Positions 1 to 7,881 of a stretch of 64,000 nucleotides of DNA are shown piece by piece. Both the position numbers and the translations under genes were made by a program. How positions within the stretch are numbered: position 1 is the first letter of the stretch; each line of letters starts with the position of its first letter. Source of the DNA: Isoptericola croceus. Its GTDB lineage: Bacteria; Actinomycetota; Actinomycetes; Actinomycetales; Cellulomonadaceae. Location: the NCBI RefSeq assembly GCF_029382255.1, contig NZ_JARLLG010000004.1:186001-250000 (forward strand), in the 5' to 3' direction. Below the pieces are notes generated by a model. That model was given only the letters and a program-made list of their open reading frames with translations. It was not told the origin of the DNA and made no database searches.

Positions 1-1
1 G

Positions 2-595
2 GACGCCGTCGTCGACGCGTTGAACGTCGTGAGCCTGACGGAGAAGGCCGACACCGAGTTCTTCACCAGCACGTCGCGGAACCTGCTGGCCGCGGGCGCG
101 CGGGCCGGTGTCGGGCACCATGTGCTGCTCTCGATCGTGGGGATCGACCGGGCGTCGGGCTACGGGTACTACCGGGCCAAACTGGCGCAGGAGGAGGTGG
201 TGCGCTCCGGGGGCGTGCCCTGGTCGGTGGTGCGCGCGACGCAGTTCCACGAGTTCCCGGGACAGGTGCTCGGGTTTGTCCCGGGCCCGGTCGGGATCAT
301 GCCGCGGATGTGGTGCCGGCCGGTCGCCGCGGCCGAGGTGGGGGAGTACCTCGCCGCCGTGGCCGCGGGTCCCGCGCAGGGACAGGCTCCCGAGATCGCG
401 GGTCCGCAGGAGGAGCAGATGGTGGACATGGCCCGCCGGCTGCTGCAGGCTCAGGGCCGACGGCGGTGGGTGCTGCCGTTCGACTTCCCCGGTGCGGGCG
501 CGGACTTCCGGGGCGGGGCGATGCTGCCCGACGGCGAGGGGCCGCGCGGGACGGTGTCGTTCGACGAGTGGTTGGCGGACGTCACGGAGTCGTGA
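2..595 (+). CDS. NmrA-like atypical SDR family protein (5' end outside window)
   Basis: The open frame runs in from the left edge, so the start codon is outside the window; the TTG at 20 is internal because the homologous stretch DAVVDALNVV begins before it. About 197 residues are visible. The YYRAK segment (about residue 60) fits the Tyr-x3-Lys pair of atypical short-chain dehydrogenases, and it is followed by the WSVVRATQFHEF strand typical of NmrA-like NAD(P)-binding proteins. The cofactor-binding GxxGxxG at the N terminus must lie upstream. The substrate is unknown; relatives are redox sensors or quinone reductases. It ends 52 bp before the convergent serine hydrolase gene. Confidence 0.8.
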   Translation, partial: DAVVDALNVVSLTEKADTEFFTSTSRNLLAAGARAGVGHHVLLSIVGIDRASGYGYYRAKLAQEEVVRSGGVPWSVVRATQFHEFPGQVLGFVPGPVGIMPRMWCRPVAAAEVGEYLAAVAAGPAQGQAPEIAGPQEEQMVDMARRLLQAQGRRRWVLPFDFPGAGADFRGGAMLPDGEGPRGTVSFDEWLADVTES

Positions 596-646
596 CATCT
601 CAGAATGTCGCAGGTCTAGGACACGAAGGATGACGGCGCGTCGGCC

Positions 647-1660
647 TCAGTCGAACAGCCCGGCCGTCGCGCCGATCACCGGCCAGGCGCCCTCTGAGGT
701 GTTGCCCAGCACGCTCACCGTCGTCGCGCTGCCCGGGTCGTGGGTGGAGCGGAACGAGACCCCGGCGTCGTAGCCCTCGATCACGACCGCGGGTCCGGTC
801 CGGTGCAGCCAGAAGCCCATGCCGTAGCGCAGACCCTCGGCCGGGACGTCGTGCCGGGGGCGGATCATCATCTCGACGGTCGCCGGGTCGACGATCCGCC
901 CGACGAACAGCGCCCGCCAGAAGCGGTGCAGGTCGTCACCCGTGGTGTAGATGCCGCCGTCTCCGTTGCCGAGGACCGGCAGGTGCAGGAGGTTCGTGCG
1001 GTTGCTCGCCGCGTCCAGGTAGCCGAGGGCAGCGTCGCCGGGCAGGTCGTCGGAGCGGAGAAAACGGGTGGAGGTCAGACCGGCTCGGTCGCACACCTCG
1101 CGGTGGACCAGGTCGTGGAACGTGGAACCGCCGACCCGCTCGGCGATCAGTGCCAGGATCACGTAGCCGCCGTTGTTGTACGCGAACCGTTCGCCGGGCG
1201 CCGACTTCTGCGCGAACCCGTCGAGCTCGGGCAGGAACGCCTCTGCACGATCCAGCGTGTGCACGGGCGAGCGCAGGACGTGGTCGTCGACCTCCCAGTC
1301 GGCCTCCTCGTCCAGGTAGTCACCGATGCCGGACGTGTGCGTCAGCAGGTGCTCCACCGTCACGGCGTCGTCGACGAGGGGGAGGTCCGCGCCGAGGATC
1401 TCTCGCGCCGTTGTGGTGAGCTGGAGGGAGCCGCTCTCGACGAGCCGCATGACAGTCAGGGCGGTGAACGCCTTGCTCCCGCTCGCGACGGCGAACCGGT
1501 GCGACGGGCTGTTCGGCACCTCGAGCGCACGGTGCGCGTACCCGAAGGCGCGTTCGACCAGCCGGTCCTCCGCGACGTCCACGGTGACGACGCCCGAGAA
1601 CTGCTTCTCGGGCGCGGCGTCGGAGACTGCTGCCTCGAGGCGGTCCACGTCGATGTGCAT
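647..1660 (-). CDS. Serine hydrolase, class C beta-lactamase/esterase family
   Basis: A 337-residue cytosolic serine hydrolase of the beta-lactamase-related family (Pfam Beta-lactamase, PF00144). The nucleophile motif Ser-Gly-Ser-Lys lies at residues 60-63 inside FAVASGSKAFTAL, and the second catalytic motif Tyr-Asn-Asn is at 161-163. The LLTHTSGI segment near residue 106 is the usual family signature. There is no signal peptide, so a peptidoglycan role is unlikely; members of this family are mostly esterases or D-aminopeptidases of unknown substrate. The third motif is the variant segment GYDAG rather than HxG. It is transcribed alone, convergent with the SDR gene. Confidence 0.85.
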   Translation of the reverse strand: MHIDVDRLEAAVSDAAPEKQFSGVVTVDVAEDRLVERAFGYAHRALEVPNSPSHRFAVASGSKAFTALTVMRLVESGSLQLTTTAREILGADLPLVDDAVTVEHLLTHTSGIGDYLDEEADWEVDDHVLRSPVHTLDRAEAFLPELDGFAQKSAPGERFAYNNGGYVILALIAERVGGSTFHDLVHREVCDRAGLTSTRFLRSDDLPGDAALGYLDAASNRTNLLHLPVLGNGDGGIYTTGDDLHRFWRALFVGRIVDPATVEMMIRPRHDVPAEGLRYGMGFWLHRTGPAVVIEGYDAGVSFRSTHDPGSATTVSVLGNTSEGAWPVIGATAGLFD

Positions 1661-1708
1661 GGCGCCACGGTAGAGGCCTGGTGAGTGCGGGGTCCAGGGA
1701 TTACCTGG

Positions 1709-2011
1709 TCATCCGCCGCGGTGCGGCGTCCACCGGCGGGGCCAGAGCGACCAACCCACGACGGCAGCGAGGACCGTGATTGTCAGGAACCCGAGGCCGC
1801 TGACCAGCGCCTCCTGGGCGGCGTCCGCGCGCTCGAGCGCCGTCCACGAGCCCTCGTCGAACATGGTCGAGACGTAGAGCCGGTTGCCCCAGCGGAACCC
1901 GTCGGCGATCGCCAGACAGCCGGCCACCAGGGCGACGACCCGCGCTGCCCACTGCCGTCGGGTGAGGCCACGACTGTGCTCTCCGCGGTCATCTGGGTAC
2001 GCGCCGATCAT
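1709..2011 (-). CDS. Small two-helix membrane protein, third gene of the AbiE operon
   Basis: A protein of about 100 residues that I do not recognise. I chose the ATG at 2011 because it overlaps the stop codon of the toxin gene as ATGA (2011-2008), the same coupling seen between antitoxin and toxin; an upstream alternative at 2047 would run deep into the toxin gene. Two hydrophobic stretches are visible, one around WAARVVALVAGCLAIADG and one around GFLTITVLAAVVGWSLW, separated by a polar stretch, so it is probably an inner-membrane protein. The tight overlap implies co-translation with the type IV toxin-antitoxin pair. The role is unknown. Confidence 0.6.
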   Translation of the reverse strand: MIGAYPDDRGEHSRGLTRRQWAARVVALVAGCLAIADGFRWGNRLYVSTMFDEGSWTALERADAAQEALVSGLGFLTITVLAAVVGWSLWPRRWTPHRGG

Positions 2012-2952
2012 GTGTCGTGCCCGGACGCGTCGATCTCGCTGATCCATTCGTTCACGGCCGCGACGGCGTCGTCGAGCGTCGTCGTCACACCAGCGTCGGC
2101 TGCGGCGCGGGCGTAGTCGTTGGGCCAGTGTGGGTGCGCGACGACCTGGGGCGGCCAGGTTCGCACGGGTCGGTCGAGTGCTCCGGCGTCGGCCGCTCGG
2201 GCCTCGAATACTGCGATGCCGGCTTGCCAGATCTCGGTGAGGGTCGGGGTGGCCTCGGCCGTGACGAGGTTGCGCAAGAGGAGTAGGTCGACGACGTCGC
2301 GGGGCCGGTCGTTGATCCAGGTCGGCGGATCGTGCGGGTCGCTGACGGCATGGAGCTTCTGGGCGATCTGGTAGCGCATCGCGAGAGTGACGAGCAGGTC
2401 GGGAGTCGGGATGCCGAAGGGGTCGAGCGTGGGGGCCTGAACAGTCTCAGGGGTTGCACCGGCTCCCCCTTCGTCGGGTGCGAGCTCGACCTGGACTTTG
2501 CGCCAGACCTGCCCCTTGAGGCTCACGAAGACCCGTACGCGCCGGGGTTGCAGGAGGCGGGTGGGCGTCGCGATGACCTCGACCTCGGACCGGGTGAGGG
2601 TCAGGGGTCCCCAGGGCTCCTCGAGTGCGTCGTCGAGCGTGGCGATGAACTCGTCGATATCGCCGCGCACCAGGCCGTCGAGGTCACTGGTCGCGCGAGC
2701 GCTCTTGCCGAGCCGGTGCTGCAGGAGCGTGCCGCCCTTGAGGAGGAACGTCGGGGTACCGCTCGCGTCCACGGCCCGCTGCAGCGCTGCGATGACAACG
2801 GTCGACGCGACGAGCCACCCCATACGTCCACCGGCTGCGGGGACGCCGAGCGCCTTCTCTGCATGGCCGATCCACTGGGTCAGGATCGACACGCTCGCGG
2901 GCGGCTTCGTCTTCGCCTTGAGGTCGGCCAGCGAGGGAGCAGGGACGGTCAT
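2008..2952 (-). CDS. abiEii: AbiEii/AbiGii-type nucleotidyltransferase toxin (type IV TA)
   Basis: A 314-residue nucleotidyltransferase toxin of the AbiEii family. The ATG at 2952 overlaps the antitoxin stop as ATGA, so I reject the longer frame that begins at 3117. The catalytic motif is visible as LLKGGTLLQHRLG followed by RATSDLD, the family's GG and D-x-D signature, and QKLHAV supplies the conserved lysine further on. AbiEii enzymes are known to be GTP-binding NTases whose toxicity is reversible and bacteriostatic, countered by AbiEi, and several give phage abortive infection. It is the middle gene of a three-gene overlapping operon at the left of the tRNA-Pro island. Confidence 0.85.
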   Translation of the reverse strand: MTVPAPSLADLKAKTKPPASVSILTQWIGHAEKALGVPAAGGRMGWLVASTVVIAALQRAVDASGTPTFLLKGGTLLQHRLGKSARATSDLDGLVRGDIDEFIATLDDALEEPWGPLTLTRSEVEVIATPTRLLQPRRVRVFVSLKGQVWRKVQVELAPDEGGAGATPETVQAPTLDPFGIPTPDLLVTLAMRYQIAQKLHAVSDPHDPPTWINDRPRDVVDLLLLRNLVTAEATPTLTEIWQAGIAVFEARAADAGALDRPVRTWPPQVVAHPHWPNDYARAAADAGVTTTLDDAVAAVNEWISEIDASGHDT

Positions 2953-3521
2953 CGGCGTGCCTCCAGTGCTTCGGCCAGTCGGGTGACGTCGTCGCGGCGC
3001 ACTGCGCCGGTGCGCTCGCCGCGTTCGACCGCTTGGCGGAGCAAGTAGGTCGGTGTGCCGTACGTGATGCACTGCTCGATGGCGGTGGTGGGGGTGACGA
3101 TCCGCATCTGGTGCCACCAGGAAACCTGCCGTGCGCTCAGCGTCTCTGTGTGGACGAGGTATCGGTCGTTGTCGGCGCGCCGGATGCGTCGTGGCATCTG
3201 GACGGTCACGTGGTAGAGAGCCGGGTTGACGTCGCTGATCTCGTGCAGGGCCAGCGCGGTCTCATGGCTCAGGGCCGCCTCGGGATCTCCGGTTCGCAAC
3301 AGTGCGACCTGGTACTGCTCGTCCTCGATCCCGGGTAGGTGCGGGAACCGGTAGATGCCGTGCGAGACCTTCTCGAGACTGCCACGCGCGACGAGGTTGT
3401 CGACGGCGCCCGCGGTCAGTCCCAGGTCTTCAAGTGCTTGTCGGCGGGTGACCAGCCCGTTCTGCTCCAGCGCGAGCTCGCGCAGAGCGTCACGCGCGGG
3501 CGTCGTGGTGCCGACCTTCAT
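2949..3521 (-). CDS. abiEi: AbiEi-type antitoxin / autorepressor
   Basis: A 190-residue protein with an N-terminal winged-helix segment (ALRELALEQNGLVTRRQALE) and a long C-terminal domain, the layout of AbiEi antitoxins. In this family the C-terminal domain neutralises the toxin and the N-terminal domain binds inverted repeats in its own promoter. The palindrome at 3533-3544, just upstream of the start, fits that. The stop codon overlaps the toxin start by ATGA. A GATAGG sequence sits about 8 nt before the ATG. The neutralising mechanism in type IV systems is indirect, with no stable toxin-antitoxin complex. Confidence 0.85.
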   Translation of the reverse strand: MKVGTTTPARDALRELALEQNGLVTRRQALEDLGLTAGAVDNLVARGSLEKVSHGIYRFPHLPGIEDEQYQVALLRTGDPEAALSHETALALHEISDVNPALYHVTVQMPRRIRRADNDRYLVHTETLSARQVSWWHQMRIVTPTTAIEQCITYGTPTYLLRQAVERGERTGAVRRDDVTRLAEALEARR

Positions 3522-3532
3522 GCCAAAAACCT

Positions 3533-3544
3533 ATCACTAGTGAT
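3533..3544. promoter_or_regulatory. Palindromic operator of the AbiE operon
   Basis: A perfect 12-bp palindrome ATCACTAGTGAT lies 12-23 bp upstream of the antitoxin start. It overlaps a second inverted repeat, TAGTG-CAT-CACTA, on the same strand. AbiEi antitoxins are known to bind inverted repeats in their own promoter, so this is the probable autoregulatory site. Confidence 0.6.
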
Positions 3545-3798
3545 GCACTATTGACAGCTTTCGGATCCTGGCCTTCGGCTGGGTGAGCGCGGCTCGGTCC
3601 AACGTCGGGATCTGTTGGCGTGGCGCACGTGGTGAGCGCGAGCGCGCTGGCAGGTTGCGGAGGGTCGCCACCGACGTTTGTTCGGGTCGCCGACGGGCCC
3701 CGGCTGGACCGGAACCGCCGTGCGGACGTCGGCGGACGGCGAGTGCTCGGATGTCGCAAACCAGCAGTTGAGCCAGCAGCGCGAGGTCGAAGGCAAAG
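3545..3798. other. Non-coding flank with left arm motif of att copy 1
   Basis: No convincing gene is visible between the AbiE promoter and the first tRNA-Pro repeat. The only structure I can support is the 19-bp CAGCAGTTG-type motif at 3761-3779, annotated separately. Confidence 0.5.
3761..3779. repeat. 19-bp arm-type motif, left of att copy 1
   Basis: CCAGCAGTTGAGCCAGCAG: one of five near-identical copies in the window, all on the same strand and all within about 160 bp of a tRNA-Pro repeat. It contains the direct repeat CAGCAG at 11-12 bp spacing. It resembles integrase arm-type sites; that role is inferred. Confidence 0.55.
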
Positions 3799-3893
<95 letters not shown>

Positions 3894-3981
3894 TGAACGT
3901 TGACGTGCCCTGATGCCGCCGGAGCCGCGGGTTTCTGCGCGTCGGCGTCCGTTGGTGTCCGCTCACGGTCGAGCCGGTAAG

Positions 3982-4000
3982 CCAGCAGTTGCGCCAGCAG
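3982..4000. repeat. 19-bp arm-type motif, right of att copy 1
   Basis: CCAGCAGTTGCGCCAGCAG, identical to the left-arm copy at 3761 except for one base. Its presence on the right side means that att copy 1 has element-type sequence on both sides. Confidence 0.55.
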
Positions 4001-4014
4001 GGAGGGAAGGACGC

Positions 4015-4254
4015 TCAGGCGAAGTAGTGGCCGTTGAGCCGAACGAGCAGTCGCATGTGGAGTCCGGCATCGGCCGGGTTGACGCGCTCGACGGCGAGCT
4101 CGTATGGCTGCTTCATGATCTGGTGGACATAGTCGAGCAGGGGCGTCGGCACGTAGCCGAGCCGTCCGCCATCTCTCGTCACGAGCAGTGCGCGATTCGT
4201 GACAGGGCTATCCGACTCCAGTCGCAGAGCCAGATGGTCGCCGGGGCAGACCAA
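4015..4254 (-). pseudogene. HIRAN-like domain fragment
   Basis: An open stretch of about 79 codons reading GRLGYVPTPLLDYVHQIM and VNPADAGLHMRLLVRL. This pattern resembles the C-terminal part of HIRAN-type domains, which bind damaged or single-stranded DNA ends. The apparent TTG start lies mid-domain and no homologous sequence continues upstream in frame, so the N terminus seems lost. It lies between att copy 1 and an IS remnant, in decayed island DNA. A functional short protein is possible but less likely. Confidence 0.4.
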
Positions 4255-4299
4255 CCCTGCCAGCCAGCCCCAGGCCAGCCACCACGAACACTTACAGGC

Positions 4300-4482
4300 G
4301 GTTCAGTGCTGGCCGACAAGGCGTACTCCAGCCCGGCGACCTGCCGAGCGCTGCGCGCGCGAGGCAGCAAGTTCACCAGTCCGGAGAAGAGGTCCACGCC
4401 GCCAACCGGCTGCGGCGCGGCGCCCGGGGCGACCGACCGCCCGCGTTCGACGCCGAGACCTACAAGGGTCGCAACGTCGTCG
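4300..4482 (+). pseudogene. IS5-family transposase remnant
   Basis: Two adjoining frames give pieces of one transposase. VLADKAYSSPATCRALRARG reads from 4306. After a frame change near 4390 the sequence gives NRLRRGARGDRPPAFDAE and YKGRNVV. Both match the C-terminal half of IS5-type DDE transposases in the same order (ADKAY, then RPPAFD, then YKxRNVVE). The rest of the element, including the catalytic glutamate region and any terminal repeats, is missing. It is a decayed remnant beside the hut cluster. Confidence 0.7.
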
Positions 4483-4516
4483 TCGTCCTCTGGCTTTGCG
4501 ATCTACCGGACACGGC

Positions 4517-5938
4517 CTAGACTCGCGAGAGCCCGTCGAGCAGCTGCTGTGCGATCTCTAGGTCACCGCGCAGGTCGCGGTCGGCGTCCTCGGCCGGCAG
4601 CCTGCCGGCCAGGTCGAGCGCGTCGCGCAGCGGTCTCGCGGCCAGCTCGGCGCCCTGCTGGCGGAGCAGCCGCACCGCTCCGACGAGCTCGCAGGCCAGC
4701 AGCAAGCGGTAGGCCGTGACGGCCCGCTCGGCCTGTACGACGGCCTGGGACGCGAAGCTGGCGTCCTCCTCGGCGCCGCGGGACAGCACGACGGAACCGA
4801 GCGAGGCCGGCTGCGCGGCGGCACGGAGCTCGGCGAGCGCGCTGGCCGCGACGTACTCGACCATCATCAGACCCGAGGCCCCCTCCTGCTCCGCCGCGAG
4901 GAACGGGCGAAGCCTGGTGAAGCCGGGCTCGTTGAGCATCCCGATCCGGGACATCACGAGGGGTCCTGTCTGGGCCAGCGCGAGGGCGCACCCGTCGAGC
5001 GCCAGCCCGAGTGCCACCTGGTGGAAGGCGCTGTGGTGGACCACGGTCTCGGCGGAAAGATCGAACAGCGGGTTCTCCTGCGCCGTGCGGAGCACGCGGC
5101 CGGCCTGCTCCGCCAGCGCCCCGAGCGCGTGCGTGAAGGCGCCCTGGCTGATCGGGAACGCGCGCAGCCCGTACGCGTCCTGGATCCTGGCCGGCCCGCC
5201 AGCGGGGCCCGCAGGGGCCCCGAGCAGACGGCTCACGCGACCGGCCACCCTGTCCACCCCGGGGGAGGCCGCGGCGCGCACGGCGGCGGGGGAGAGGATC
5301 GAGGGGTTCCCGCCGAGACCGCGGAAGCTGAGCGCGTACACGACCGCGGCGGCGCGGTCGAGCCGGTCGAGGGCGTCGACGACGAGACAGGTGCGGCCGA
5401 TCGTGAGGGCGCTGGAGCTGATGAACGGCAGGGCGCTGTCCCGGCTCCACGGCGCCATGGGCTCGAGCGGTCCGGTGGCCGGACGTTCGCCCATCAGCGT
5501 CAGGGCCGTGCCGGCCAGGGCCCCGAGATCGCCCGTTCCGATCGAGGAGTGCGCGCGAACGGTGGGCAGGGCGTTCGCGTTCAGCATCCGCTCCAGAGCG
5601 CGGAGCACCATCGGGTCAGCGCCTGAGCCGGTCACGCACAGCTGGTTGAGCCGCACGGCGAGCATCGCCCGCACCGCCCGTGCGGGCAGTTCCTCGCCCG
5701 CGTCCACCGCATGGCTGCGCAGGAGTCGCAGCCCGTGGGCGTCGTCGTCCACGAGGGCGGTCTTGTTCGCGCCCACGCCGGTCGTCCGACCGTACGTGGG
5801 CACCTCCGCACTGAGCCGGCGCGCCAGGGCGTGCGCGCGGCTCACGGCCTCGACCGCGGCGCCGGGCACGCGCACGGCCGCGCCGTCGGCCACGGCGACC
5901 ACGTCCGCCAGTCTCGCGTTGCCGGCGAGCTCGATCAT
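4517..5938 (-). CDS. hutH: Histidine ammonia-lyase-like protein (aromatic amino acid lyase fold) with altered MIO motif
   Basis: About 473 residues, full length for the HAL/PAL family. I start at the ATG at 5938 because a GAGGGAAGAGG Shine-Dalgarno stretch precedes it; the upstream alternative at 5965 lacks one. Family landmarks are present: YGRTTGVGANKT near the N terminus (the loop carrying the active-site Tyr), RLNQLCVTGSG, RIQDAYGLRAFP and the AQENPLF segment. The cofactor loop is unusual: where HALs have G-Ala-Ser-Gly-D-L it reads SSIGTGDL, one residue shorter and with Thr in place of Ser (coding near 5531-5545). Divergent from a hut operon, so deamination of histidine to urocanate is the expected job, but activity is uncertain. 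Confidence 0.75.
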   Translation of the reverse strand: MIELAGNARLADVVAVADGAAVRVPGAAVEAVSRAHALARRLSAEVPTYGRTTGVGANKTALVDDDAHGLRLLRSHAVDAGEELPARAVRAMLAVRLNQLCVTGSGADPMVLRALERMLNANALPTVRAHSSIGTGDLGALAGTALTLMGERPATGPLEPMAPWSRDSALPFISSSALTIGRTCLVVDALDRLDRAAAVVYALSFRGLGGNPSILSPAAVRAAASPGVDRVAGRVSRLLGAPAGPAGGPARIQDAYGLRAFPISQGAFTHALGALAEQAGRVLRTAQENPLFDLSAETVVHHSAFHQVALGLALDGCALALAQTGPLVMSRIGMLNEPGFTRLRPFLAAEQEGASGLMMVEYVAASALAELRAAAQPASLGSVVLSRGAEEDASFASQAVVQAERAVTAYRLLLACELVGAVRLLRQQGAELAARPLRDALDLAGRLPAEDADRDLRGDLEIAQQLLDGLSRV

Positions 5939-6001
5939 CGGCACACCTCTTCCCTCGTGTCGCATCCCTTGTTATTGTCCCGGCCAGCGTAGTGCCGCAG
6001 A

Positions 6002-6029
6002 GTGGCAAGTGGTTTTTACACGGTGGCAA
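6002..6029. promoter_or_regulatory. GTGGCAA direct repeats in the hutH/iclR divergent promoter
   Basis: GTGGCAA occurs at 6002-6008 and 6023-6029, exactly 21 bp apart, which puts both on the same face of the helix. They lie in the 162-bp intergenic region between the HutH-like gene and the IclR regulator. This is a candidate operator for that regulator and is inferred from position only. Confidence 0.35.
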
Positions 6030-6100
6030 CGCCGAGGCGATGTGCCGACAACTTCCGGCTCTTACCTTCGGTGCAGGTACACGACGCGTGGAGGTAGGAC

Positions 6101-6781
6101 ATGGCCGAGGCCGGGACCAGGACAGCCGAGCGGACGCTCGCTCTCCTCGCGGTCATCTGCGAGAGGGGGCGCGCCACCCTCTCCGAGGCTGCCCGCGCCA
6201 CCGAGCTCGCCCCGAGCACCGCTCTGCGGATCCTGCGCACCCTCGAGGCTGCCGGGTTCGTACGCCGGGATGAGGACGCCGCGTACACACCCGGCGGGCG
6301 GATCATCCAGCTCGGCGCGCAGGCCCTGAGCAACGAGTCCCTCATCGACCTCACCCAGCCCGCGATGAAGCGTCTTGCGGAGGCGACGGGTGAGTCCGTC
6401 TACCTCAGCATCGTCGGCCACCACGAGAAGGCGCTGTACATCGCCATCGTGGAGGGCTCGCACTCCATCCGGCACCGGAGCTGGGTGGGCGGCACCATCC
6501 CCCTCGACGGCACGGCAGCGGGACATGCCCTCACCGGCGCGGTCCCGGCCGGGTCCTGGGCGCTCGTCAGGAGCGGCGTCGAGAGCGACGTCACCGCGAT
6601 CGCGGCGCCGATCCGCGTCGGCCGCCGCGTGGTCGCGGCCCTGAGCCTCGTCGTCCCGAGCTATCGGCTCGGGGAGGAGGACGCGTCCCGCTACGGCGCC
6701 CTGATCGTTGCCGAGGTCGCCGCCCTCTCGTCGGAGCTCGGCGGCCCGACCGGTCAGGACCTCGAAGGAGCGACGGCATGA
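6101..6781 (+). CDS. IclR-family transcriptional regulator of the hut cluster
   Basis: A 226-residue IclR-type regulator. Residues 5-65 form a winged helix (RTLALLAVICERGRATLSE, STALRILRTLEAAGFVRR). The rest is the IclR ligand-binding domain, including the LIDLTQPAMKRLAEATGES stretch and a GTAAGHAL segment. It is the first gene of the rightward hut operon and overlaps the ABC ATPase gene by ATGA. Classical hut clusters use the GntR-type HutC; an IclR protein in this position is a replacement. It probably senses urocanate, histidine or another pathway intermediate and controls both divergent units. Confidence 0.85.
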   Translation: MAEAGTRTAERTLALLAVICERGRATLSEAARATELAPSTALRILRTLEAAGFVRRDEDAAYTPGGRIIQLGAQALSNESLIDLTQPAMKRLAEATGESVYLSIVGHHEKALYIAIVEGSHSIRHRSWVGGTIPLDGTAAGHALTGAVPAGSWALVRSGVESDVTAIAAPIRVGRRVVAALSLVVPSYRLGEEDASRYGALIVAEVAALSSELGGPTGQDLEGATA

Positions 6782-7881
6782 TCACGTTCGAGCACGTCTC
6801 CAAGGTGTACCCCGACGGCACGCACGCGGTGCACGACCTCACGTTCGACGCGCCGAGCGGCCGGCTGACGGTGCTCGTCGGACCCTCAGGCTGCGGCAAG
6901 ACGACGTCGATGCGGATGATCAACCGCCTGATCGACCCGACCGACGGCGTCGTCAGCCTCGACGGCCAGGACACCCGGTCGGTCGACGCGATCGAGCTGC
7001 GCCGCAAGATCGGCTACGTCATCCAGAGCGCCGGCCTGTTCCCGCACCGGACCGTCGTCGACAACGTCGCCGCGCTGCCCCGCCTGCTCGGCGTCGGCAA
7101 GCAGCAGGCGCGGAGCCGCGCGATGGAGCTTCTGGCGAAGGTCGGCCTCGACGAGCGCTTCGCCCTGCGCTACCCCTACCAGCTCTCCGGCGGGCAGCAG
7201 CAACGCGTGGGCGTCGCCAGGGCGCTCGCCACGGACCCGCCCTTCCTGCTCATGGACGAGCCCTTCAGCGCCGTCGACCCCGTCGTCCGCACCCAGCTCC
7301 AGGACTCCTTCCTCCAGCTGCAGCGTGACATCGGCAAGACGATCGTGATGGTCACCCACGACATCGACGAGGCGCTCAAGCTGGGCGACCAGGTCGCCGT
7401 CTTCCGTGAGGGCGGGACGCTGGCCCAGGTCGCCACGCCGTCCGGGCTGCTCGCCCACCCTGCCGACCCCTTCGTCGCGGACTTCGTCGGGGCCTCCCGC
7501 GGCTACCGCGCCCTGGGCTTCGTCGAGGCGACGGCGCCCGTCGAGCTCGCGGACGAGGCGACGGTCCGTGTGGGTTCCCGGCCCGGCGACGCCGGTGCGG
7601 TCGACGACGGCTGGTGCGTCGCCGTCGACGACGCGCACGCGCCGCTCGGGTGGGTCGACCTGCGGGCGGCCGGTGAGGTCGTCGAGGAGCGCCACATCGA
7701 CTTCTCGGGGACGGTGGCCCGCGCCGACGGCAGCCTGCGAGACCTGCTCGATGCCGCCCTGTCCAGCCCGACTGGGCGCGGCCTCGTGGCCGGTCCCGAC
7801 GGCCGTCTGCGCGGGAGCGTCGTCGCGGCCGAGGTGCTCCGCCACGTCGGCCACGGGCGGGAAGCCGAGGTCTCGTCGTGA
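6778..7881 (+). CDS. OpuC/ProV-type ABC transporter ATPase with C-terminal CBS-like domain
   Basis: A 367-residue ABC ATPase of the quaternary amine/osmoprotectant family. Walker A is GPSGCGKTT (about residues 38-46), the signature is LSGGQQQR and Walker B is FLLMDEP followed by the D-loop. IGYVIQSAGLFPHRTV is characteristic of the OpuA/OpuC/ProV group. Residues from about 300 on (VTRADGSLRDLL to AAEVLRHV) resemble a single CBS module. It overlaps its neighbours by ATGA on both sides. Because it sits in a hut operon and HutXWV of rhizobia is a ProU-type histidine transporter, I infer histidine or urocanate uptake; glycine betaine is the alternative. Confidence 0.85.
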   Translation: MITFEHVSKVYPDGTHAVHDLTFDAPSGRLTVLVGPSGCGKTTSMRMINRLIDPTDGVVSLDGQDTRSVDAIELRRKIGYVIQSAGLFPHRTVVDNVAALPRLLGVGKQQARSRAMELLAKVGLDERFALRYPYQLSGGQQQRVGVARALATDPPFLLMDEPFSAVDPVVRTQLQDSFLQLQRDIGKTIVMVTHDIDEALKLGDQVAVFREGGTLAQVATPSGLLAHPADPFVADFVGASRGYRALGFVEATAPVELADEATVRVGSRPGDAGAVDDGWCVAVDDAHAPLGWVDLRAAGEVVEERHIDFSGTVARADGSLRDLLDAALSSPTGRGLVAGPDGRLRGSVVAAEVLRHVGHGREAEVSS

